This document shows, piece by piece, positions 5,878 through 11,252 of a DNA stretch of 11,252 nt. Both the position numbers and the translations under genes were made by a program. The DNA is taken from positions 1-11,252 of the forward strand of contig RDYC01000227.1 of assembly GCA_004293295.1 (NCBI GenBank). Reading direction: 5' to 3'. Every line of letters begins with the position of its first letter. Position 1 is the first letter of the stretch. The stretch is from Bacteroidota bacterium. GTDB lineage: Bacteria > Bacteroidota > Bacteroidia > UKL13-3. The notes under the pieces were generated by a model. It made no database searches and had not been told where the DNA came from. It worked only from the letters and a program-made list of their open reading frames with translations.

Positions 5878-5920
5878 ATGGTAGGTATATCTGTGTAATT
5901 GTTCAACACCATCTTTTTCT

Positions 5921-5942
5921 ATTACGCTGCCAATGCTTCATT
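5921..5942. repeat. 22-bp direct repeat, right copy (3' end of hsdR)
   Basis: This copy covers the last codons of hsdR (NEALAA) and its stop. It is identical at 21 of 22 positions to 4237-4258, in the same orientation, about 1.68 kb away. Here TAAT is followed by A rather than G, so the start-stop overlap seen at hsdS is lost. Confidence 0.85.
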
Positions 5943-8744
5943 TAGTTCTTCTAATATTTGTTCATACTCATTTTTGAACAACGAATAGAACTTACCCAAA
6001 CCACCGTGTGCGTTAAACGGGTTTAAGTCAAAGTCTTCTTTATCTATGTGAAAACTATTTGCTACATAATCTTTAATCATCCTTAGCCATTGCATTTGTT
6101 CTTCGTTAAAACGGTTGTGTTGTCCTGCATTTTTCTTAAATATCCATTCCTGAAAATTGCGGTCAACCGTGTTGTCATACCCGTTTAACCAAGCATCTAT
6201 TTCCAGTTCTTTTCTGATAATAGAAATCAGTAAGGTTAAATCTTGTTTAGGCTTTTCACTACGTGGCAAACGGTGCACCATTTTTCCTTCCATTTCGGCA
6301 TCTTCCACATTTACATATGCATCCCACAACAACGAAAGTTTAATTGCAGGTTTATCTTGTGCCAACAAATCGTAAACTTCTTTAATCATTCGATAGGTTA
6401 ATTCCCGTCTGCGGTAAGGCTGGTTATAAAAAATTTGCAACGCCATCAATTCGTTTTTGTGTTGTTCCATCCACTCCCTAAATTCTTGCACCCGTGCTGA
6501 GCTTTTCGAAACATGGTCTTTTTCCCAGCCTACATGAATCACTTCATCAGGATTTGCCAAATCAATTTTTTGCTCGTGAGCTTTGCGCACATTTTCAATG
6601 TATTTGTTAAGCTCTCCGGTAAATACTTTAGCGGCTTCGTTTTGTAGTTTTTCTACTTGGGTTTTAATTTCTGCCTCAATTTCCAAAGGTGCAGCACCGG
6701 CCATGCTAGTTCTTACCTTGGTTTCAATTTCTTCTAAAACATCAGGATTAAACGCATTCAACAATTCTTTAACCACTTGCGAAATGGTTTTCCCGTTGGC
6801 TTTTTCTGCAAATTGTTTTCGCTCTTTTTCAGTAACCTGTTTGTCTAATCGGGTTAATCGGTTGGCTAAGGAAGTAAATAATTCTTCATCTCTTGCACCA
6901 ACGGCTATAGCCTGTAGTAAGTCTTTTAGTGGCACGCCCGGTTTTTTCTCCAATGGTCGGCTATCGGTTTTTAAACTTTTGGTTACACCTATGGCATCCA
7001 CAATTACAAAATGATCTTTGGTAAACTTTGCAGTAGGGGTTACTTTTCGCAAACTATCTAAATCAATCGTTCGTGTACCTCTGCCTTTCATTTGTTCAAA
7101 GTAGTTTTTACTTTTTACGTCACGCATAAAAAGCAAACACTCCAATGGTTTTACATCTGTACCCGTTGCAATCATATCAACCGTTACTGCAATGCGTGGA
7201 TGATAGTCGTTTCGGAATTGGGCCAAGGTGCTTTTTGGATCTTCGCTGTTGTAGGTTATTTTCTTACAGAATTTGTTTTCTTCGGCAAATTCTTCTCGCA
7301 CCATATCAATAATATCGTTTGCGTGGCTGTCGGTTTTGGCGAAAATCAATGTTTTGGGCACTTCAAAATTGCCGTTTTCATCGTAACGGTCTTTAAAAAT
7401 GGTTGGCAAATATTCCTTAAAGGTGCGAATAATGGTTCTGATCTGATTGGGGTTTACCACGTCCTTATCCAATTGCAGTCTTGAATATGCTTCGTCTTCA
7501 TCCTGCAATTCCAATCGTTTTCTTCGGCTCAAACGTTCGCGGTGTTCAATATATTCACCTTTCCAAAGCGTGGCACCTTGTTTGGTTACTTTGGTATCTA
7601 TAATAAACACTTCATAGCCTACATTTACGCCATCAGCAACCGCCAATTCGTGCGAGTATTCGCTTACCAAATTCTGGTCGAAATAGCCGATGGTTCTTTT
7701 GTCGGGTGTGGCCGTTAAACCCACTTCAAAAGCATCATAATATTCAAGTACTTGTTTCCATAAATTGTAAATGCTTCGGTGGCATTCGTCAATCACTATA
7801 AAATCAAAAAACTCAATGGGCATTTTGCCATCATATGCTATGGGTGGAATTTCTTTGGGTTGCCCCGAAAGCCATCGAGATTCGTTCGGGTTGATTTCTT
7901 CGGCACTTTCTTCCAATTCAGTTCCTTTTAAAATGGCATACAACCGCTGTATGGTGCTGATGCAAACTTGGCTATCGGTTGCGATGTAACTCGACTTTAG
8001 TCGTTGTACGTTGTATAATTCCGTAAACTTTCTATTGTCATCATTCGGCACGAATGACATAAATTCCTGCTCGGCTTGTTCGCCAAGGTTCTTGGTATCA
8101 ACCAAAAACAACACCCGTTTTGCTTTGGCATATTTCAACAAGCGATAAACAGCGGTAATGGCCGTAAACGTTTTACCTGAACCCGTTGCCATTTGAACCA
8201 AAGCCCTTGATCGGTTTTCTTTGAATGATGTTTCCAGTTTAGTGATGGCACTAATCTGACAATCCCTCAACCCATCCGTTTGCAAAGCAGGTAAATCCAA
8301 TAATCTTGCCCGAAGTGATTTTTCTTCTTTTAGCCAATTCTTTAATGTTTCAGGTCTGTGAAAGCTGAAAACTTCTCTTGCTCTTGGCTTGGGGTCGGTA
8401 AAGTCTGTAAACCGAGTTACTTCGCCTGTGCTGATATACACAAAAGGCAAAGGTTCATTTTTAAGGTGTTTAAGTTTTGCTTTTGCATAATCCTCTCCTT
8501 GCTCTTCGTGAACAGTTATTCTGTGCCCTTCTTCTTCGCGTTTAGCTTCAATTACGCCACAAGGTTTGCCCTCAACAAACAGCACATAGTCAGCAGGGCC
8601 AACGTCTGTTAAATATTCTTTAACGGCAACGCCAACTCCGGCACTCAGATTTATTTGTTTAATACCTTGAATAACCCAGCCGCAAGCCGCCAACTGCTTG
8701 TCAATATGATCTCTTGCTATTTGTTCCGGGTGTTGGTTTGCCAT
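5922..8744 (-). CDS. hsdR: Type I restriction-modification endonuclease/translocase subunit HsdR
   Basis: This 940-aa protein is the ATP-dependent DNA translocase and nuclease subunit. With HsdM and HsdS it cuts unmethylated foreign DNA. The nuclease core is near the N-terminus: D52 in ADYVLF, then IEAKRE with E66 and K68 (PD-(D/E)xK). The SF2 helicase motifs follow: Q-like DCQISAITKLE (161-171), Walker A ATGSGKT (186-192), DECH (319-322), TATP (344-347), motif V ATGTD (526-530) and motif VI QMKGRGTR (551-558). The C-terminal ~240 residues resemble the EcoEI-type R C-terminal domain, which suggests a type IB-like enzyme. All key residues are present and the length is typical. It is first in the operon, with a 134-bp promoter-bearing leader. 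Its 3' end is one copy of the 22-bp direct repeat, and the satD gene follows after 115 bp. Confidence 0.97.
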   Translation of the reverse strand: MANQHPEQIARDHIDKQLAACGWVIQGIKQINLSAGVGVAVKEYLTDVGPADYVLFVEGKPCGVIEAKREEEGHRITVHEEQGEDYAKAKLKHLKNEPLPFVYISTGEVTRFTDFTDPKPRAREVFSFHRPETLKNWLKEEKSLRARLLDLPALQTDGLRDCQISAITKLETSFKENRSRALVQMATGSGKTFTAITAVYRLLKYAKAKRVLFLVDTKNLGEQAEQEFMSFVPNDDNRKFTELYNVQRLKSSYIATDSQVCISTIQRLYAILKGTELEESAEEINPNESRWLSGQPKEIPPIAYDGKMPIEFFDFIVIDECHRSIYNLWKQVLEYYDAFEVGLTATPDKRTIGYFDQNLVSEYSHELAVADGVNVGYEVFIIDTKVTKQGATLWKGEYIEHRERLSRRKRLELQDEDEAYSRLQLDKDVVNPNQIRTIIRTFKEYLPTIFKDRYDENGNFEVPKTLIFAKTDSHANDIIDMVREEFAEENKFCKKITYNSEDPKSTLAQFRNDYHPRIAVTVDMIATGTDVKPLECLLFMRDVKSKNYFEQMKGRGTRTIDLDSLRKVTPTAKFTKDHFVIVDAIGVTKSLKTDSRPLEKKPGVPLKDLLQAIAVGARDEELFTSLANRLTRLDKQVTEKERKQFAEKANGKTISQVVKELLNAFNPDVLEEIETKVRTSMAGAAPLEIEAEIKTQVEKLQNEAAKVFTGELNKYIENVRKAHEQKIDLANPDEVIHVGWEKDHVSKSSARVQEFREWMEQHKNELMALQIFYNQPYRRRELTYRMIKEVYDLLAQDKPAIKLSLLWDAYVNVEDAEMEGKMVHRLPRSEKPKQDLTLLISIIRKELEIDAWLNGYDNTVDRNFQEWIFKKNAGQHNRFNEEQMQWLRMIKDYVANSFHIDKEDFDLNPFNAHGGLGKFYSLFKNEYEQILEELNEALAA

Positions 8745-9086
8745 TAAACGGTATAAAATTTCAGTGTGTTAAAATACGTAAAAAATACTCCACCCGATAC
8801 ATGCTGCCGCCCGGGTGATTTGGTTTTATTGTGATGCTGAAAGCTCATTACGTAAATATGATTAACATTCTTTACCTCAAACCTACCTCAATCCATTTGT
8901 TAAAACAATAGGGAAAACCCTCTTTTTTTATGGGGTAAATACTCTTTTTTACGGTGGAATGTCTTTTTGTGGGATGTAACGGATGTGTGGTGAACCCGCC
9001 AGTGCGCTGTTGGCAATACCTATTGTGCAAGGGGCACCCGTGCGAATGCTCTATGTTTTGCATTGGTGTGCATTTATTTACACCAA
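8745..9086. other. Intergenic region between the thioredoxin terminator and hsdR
   Basis: This stretch has no convincing gene. The part next to hsdR is the AT-rich leader, with the candidate promoter and two TACGTA palindromes (8775-8780 and 8849-8854). The part at about 8960-9060 is less AT-rich and has no recognisable content. A 63-codon frame on the minus strand (8872-9063) has odd composition (many His, Pro, Lys) and spans the predicted promoter, so I do not call it. Confidence 0.5.
8878..8908 (-). promoter_or_regulatory. Candidate promoter of the restriction-modification operon
   Basis: On the minus strand TTG (8906-8908) is followed after 20 nt by TAGGTTTG (8878-8885), fitting the Bacteroidota TAnnTTTG consensus and spacing. 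It would start transcription near 8871, giving a leader of about 127 nt before hsdR. This is a prediction from motif only. Confidence 0.4.
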
Positions 9087-9115
9087 AAAAGGCCGAGGGT
9101 ATACCTCGGCCTTTT
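9085..9115 (-). terminator. Intrinsic terminator after the thioredoxin gene
   Basis: Perfect 12-bp arms AAAAGGCCGAGG (9087-9098) and CCTCGGCCTTTT (9104-9115) enclose a 5-nt loop. On the minus strand the stem is followed by a run of six T (9085-9090). It begins 26 nt after the thioredoxin stop and should insulate the restriction operon from dnaE-trx transcription. Confidence 0.88.
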
Positions 9116-9141
9116 AGTTGCCTTATTTTATGAAAACCAAA

Positions 9142-9462
9142 TTATGCCATTTGGCTGTTTAGTTTGCTTACCAATACGTGTTTTGGCACTGCGCCAACTT
9201 GTTTATCAACCAACTTGCCATCTTTAAAAAACAACAAGGCCGGAATACTCATAATGCCATACTGGGATGCAATTACGGGGTTGTGGTCAACGTTTACTTT
9301 GCCTACAACGGCTGTTGCGCCAAATTCGTTTGCAATTTCATCAACTACCGGACCTACCATGCGGCATGGGCCACACCATTCAGCCCAAAAATCAACCAAT
9401 ACCGGTTTGTCACTTTTTAATACCAACTCATCAAAGTTGCCATCTGTTATTTCTAATGCCAT
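9142..9462 (-). CDS. trxA: Thioredoxin
   Basis: This 106-aa cytoplasmic protein-disulfide reductase has the active site WCGPC (29-33) inside VDFWAEWCGPCRMVGP (23-38). The cis-Pro loop is MSIPALLFF (71-79, Pro74), and the buried Asp is D24. The length and all signature residues match thioredoxin 1. It has no signal peptide. The start is an ATG behind a typical A-rich leader (CTAAACATAAAATT). It lies 123 bp after dnaE, a pairing seen in many Bacteroidota, and is followed by its own terminator. Symbol trxA is by family resemblance, since other thioredoxins may exist in the genome. Confidence 0.96.
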   Translation of the reverse strand: MALEITDGNFDELVLKSDKPVLVDFWAEWCGPCRMVGPVVDEIANEFGATAVVGKVNVDHNPVIASQYGIMSIPALLFFKDGKLVDKQVGAVPKHVLVSKLNSQMA

Positions 9463-9540
9463 AATTTTATGTTTAGTTTATTTATTTAGCTATGCAATAT
9501 TCAATAATAATTCCAAAAAGTGTTTATGCTGCTTTGGCAG

Positions 9541-9555
9541 TTATGTTCAACATAA
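9541..9555. promoter_or_regulatory. Perfect 15-bp palindrome upstream of the thioredoxin gene
   Basis: TTATGTT-C-AACATAA has 7-bp arms around one base. It lies 79 bp upstream of the thioredoxin ATG and 31 bp after the dnaE stop. With a single-base centre it suits a dimeric protein site better than an RNA hairpin. No T-run suggests termination. The function is not known. Confidence 0.35.
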
Positions 9556-9585
9556 TTTTTAATTATCTGCGATACACCACCTTGC

Positions 9586-11252
9586 TTAAACATTTATGCG
9601 GTAATCCAACTCCAATTGCTCCAGTTTAAGCATGGTATCGTTGTCAAAATTAATTTTAAACCTTCTGGCAACGGTGTTCACCACCAATTTTTGTTGCTCA
9701 TCAATCAGGTTTAGTTTAACCAGCGCATTGCCTTTACTGGCGTCAAGCAATTGGTAAAGCTCCTGCAAAAATGGGGGTTGTATGCGATCGGTTTTGATGT
9801 TAATGAGCACGGAGTTTAACATTTTTTCGCGCACATCAGCCAACAGCATCATGTTATTCACTTTAAACTCAAATTGGTCATCGCTGTTAAAACGGGGTTT
9901 CATCATGCCTTTGATGTACAACATTTGCCCTACTGAAATCAGGTGTTTGTATTTAAGGTACTCCTCGCTCCACATCATAATTTTTACGTTGCCGCTATAA
10001 TCTTCAATGGTAAAACCTCCGTAGGGTTTGTTGTTTTTCTGGCTCACTTTTTCGTAACAATCCACCACTACTCCTGCAATGCTTTGCTCCACTAGTTTTT
10101 TATCTTCAATATTGGCAATATCAGTACTGACAAAATTTCTGAATTCTATTTTGTAATCATCTAAAGGATGCCCGCTGAGGTACATGCCCACCACATCTTT
10201 TTCTCTGCGTAACTTTTCCATCAACCCCCAAGGCTCACAAGGTGGAATAGTTGGCTCGGCTAAGGTTACCATGGTTGTTCCACCAAACAACGATTGTTGG
10301 TTGGCGCTTTCGTTGGCTGAGGCATTGTTGGCAAAACGAATGGCTTTTTCCAACAAATTGGGTTCATCTCCTCCTTCGGGATGAAAGTATTGTGCGCGGT
10401 GTACATTGTAGAAACCATCAAAAGCTCCGGCAAAAGCAAGTCCTTCTAAGGTTTTTTTATTAATGGAGCGCAGGTTGACCCGTTTGGTTAAATCAAAAAT
10501 ATTGGCAAAGGGGCCGTTTTTATCCCTTTCGGCTATCAGTTCATGCACGGCATTTTCGCCTACGCCTTTTATGGCACCAAGCCCAAAACGTATCTCGCCT
10601 TTTTTGTTTACGGCAAAATTCACTTGCGACTCGTTTACATCAGGCCCAAGTACGTTGATGCCCATGCGCTTGCACTCCTCCATAAAAAAGGTTACCTTAT
10701 CAATATTGCTTTGGTTGTTGGTAAGCAACGCACTCATGTATTCGCCCGGGTAATGTGCCTTAAGGTATCCGGTTTGAAAAGCCACAAAAGCATAACAAGT
10801 GGAGTGTGATTTGTTGAAAGCGTATGAGGCAAAGGCTTCCCAATCGGTCCAGATTTTTTCCAACACTTTGGGGTCATGGCCTTTTTGAGAAGCATTTTCA
10901 ATAAACTGTGGCTTAAGCTTATCCAAGGTTTTGCGGTCCTTTTTACCCATGGCTTTCCTTAACACATCTGCATCACCTTTGGTAAAATTGGCCAGCTTTT
11001 GGGAAAGCAACATCACTTGCTCCTGGTATACCGTAATTCCGTAGGTATCATTCAGGTGTTCTTCCATATCGGCCAGGTCGTACACCACTTCTTCTTTGCC
11101 GTGTTTACGGTTGATAAAGTTGGGAATATAGGCCAAGGGGCCCGGCCTGTATAGCGCATTCATGGCAATCAAATCTTCAAACCTATCCGGTTTTAAATCT
11201 TTGAGGTACTTTTGCATGCCTGCACTTTCAAATTGGAAAGTTCCGTTGGTTT
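9586..11252 (-). CDS. dnaE: DNA polymerase III alpha subunit, C-terminal half (cut by right edge)
   Basis: About 554 residues are visible. The frame continues past the internal ATG at 11217 to the window edge, with GTFQFESAGMQKYL reading straight through, so the true start is outside. This is the replicative polymerase alpha subunit. Visible parts, numbered from Met at 11217, are: end of the polymerase core (LIAMNALYRPGPL, 16-28), SHSTCYAFVAFQTGYLKAHY (137-156), helix-hairpin-helix (IRFGLGAIKGVGENAV, 209-224), a sliding-clamp-binding motif QQSLF (307-311) and an OB-fold (from about AGVVVDCYEKV to FTIEDYSGNVKIMMW). It ends DYRINV-TAA. The clamp motif lies between the HhH and the OB-fold, as in E. 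coli DnaE. Thioredoxin follows 123 bp downstream. Confidence 0.96.
   Translation of the reverse strand, partial: TNGTFQFESAGMQKYLKDLKPDRFEDLIAMNALYRPGPLAYIPNFINRKHGKEEVVYDLADMEEHLNDTYGITVYQEQVMLLSQKLANFTKGDADVLRKAMGKKDRKTLDKLKPQFIENASQKGHDPKVLEKIWTDWEAFASYAFNKSHSTCYAFVAFQTGYLKAHYPGEYMSALLTNNQSNIDKVTFFMEECKRMGINVLGPDVNESQVNFAVNKKGEIRFGLGAIKGVGENAVHELIAERDKNGPFANIFDLTKRVNLRSINKKTLEGLAFAGAFDGFYNVHRAQYFHPEGGDEPNLLEKAIRFANNASANESANQQSLFGGTTMVTLAEPTIPPCEPWGLMEKLRREKDVVGMYLSGHPLDDYKIEFRNFVSTDIANIEDKKLVEQSIAGVVVDCYEKVSQKNNKPYGGFTIEDYSGNVKIMMWSEEYLKYKHLISVGQMLYIKGMMKPRFNSDDQFEFKVNNMMLLADVREKMLNSVLINIKTDRIQPPFLQELYQLLDASKGNALVKLNLIDEQQKLVVNTVARRFKINFDNDTMLKLEQLELDYRINV

Noticed and set aside
5850..5912. 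20-codon frame after hsdR (starts MVLNNYTDIP)
   Set aside because: It runs through the palindromic sites upstream of satD, is too short, and nothing supports translation.
6583..7014. 143-codon plus-strand frame, the longest antisense frame
   Set aside because: It lies fully inside hsdR, is Ser/Leu/Phe-rich as expected for antisense of a Glu/Lys-rich gene, and has no family match.
8908..8927. Plus-strand terminator (AGGG-AAAA-CCCT then T-run)
   Set aside because: The stem is only 4 bp and there is no plus-strand gene to terminate.
8872..9063. 63-codon minus-strand frame between thioredoxin and hsdR
   Set aside because: It has low-complexity His/Pro/Lys-rich composition, no domain, no good start context and overlaps the candidate hsdR promoter. 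Probably chance.
11215..11217. ATG at 11217 as the start of dnaE
   Set aside because: The frame stays open to the right edge with the conserved GTFQFESAGM block spanning this Met, so it is internal.

Overview
The window looks like a Bacteroidota chromosome, probably Chitinophagales- or Sphingobacteriales-like. The evidence is AT-rich DNA, A-rich leaders without Shine-Dalgarno sequences before most starts, candidate promoters of the Bacteroidota type (TTG/TTTG, about 20 bp, TAnnTTTG), and a dnaE-thioredoxin pair of the kind seen in that phylum. Every supported gene is on the minus strand, so transcription runs from the right edge to the left. This assignment comes from motifs alone, with no database search.

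Right side (about 9087-11252): the C-terminal half of dnaE enters from the right edge. A 123-bp gap with a perfect 15-bp palindrome follows, then a thioredoxin gene with a strong hairpin terminator. These are housekeeping genes.

Centre (898-8908): a type I restriction-modification operon in the unusual order hsdR, hsdS, hsdM, with extra genes in both junctions. After a 134-bp leader with a plausible promoter come hsdR (5922-8744), a SatD-family regulator (5129-5806), a DUF3307 membrane protein (4396-5142), a 52-codon small ORF (4238-4396), hsdS (3003-4238), an IS200-like REP-associated transposase (RAYT, 2382-2939) and hsdM (898-2385). The downstream part is tightly coupled: satD overlaps DUF3307 by 14 nt, DUF3307/small ORF and small ORF/hsdS both join by TAATG, and RAYT/hsdM join by ATGA.

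Most interesting result: the satD-DUF3307 pair looks like a cassette inserted at the hsdR-hsdS junction. A 22-bp direct repeat (21 of 22 identical) covers the 3' end of hsdR and recurs just before hsdS. The second copy forms the end of the small ORF, whose last ~20 residues look like an HsdR C-terminus. Removing the DNA between the repeats would give an hsdR-TAATG-hsdS junction. The SatD protein keeps residues reminiscent of a class III nucleotide-cyclase fold (two acidic metal-type sites and an Arg) in front of a C-terminal HTH. Two similar 20-bp palindromes lie just upstream of it. A regulator or cyclase-like protein plus a membrane partner inside a restriction operon is a reasonable candidate for an undescribed defence accessory module, but that function is inference.

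Other points: hsdS has a C8 tract exactly where the first target-recognition domain ends, and the RAYT gene contains a GTAG-flanked REP-like palindrome translated as a heptapeptide repeat. Left side (1-661): an SRPBCC-domain protein with its own candidate promoter, followed by the start of an unidentified membrane protein cut by the left edge.
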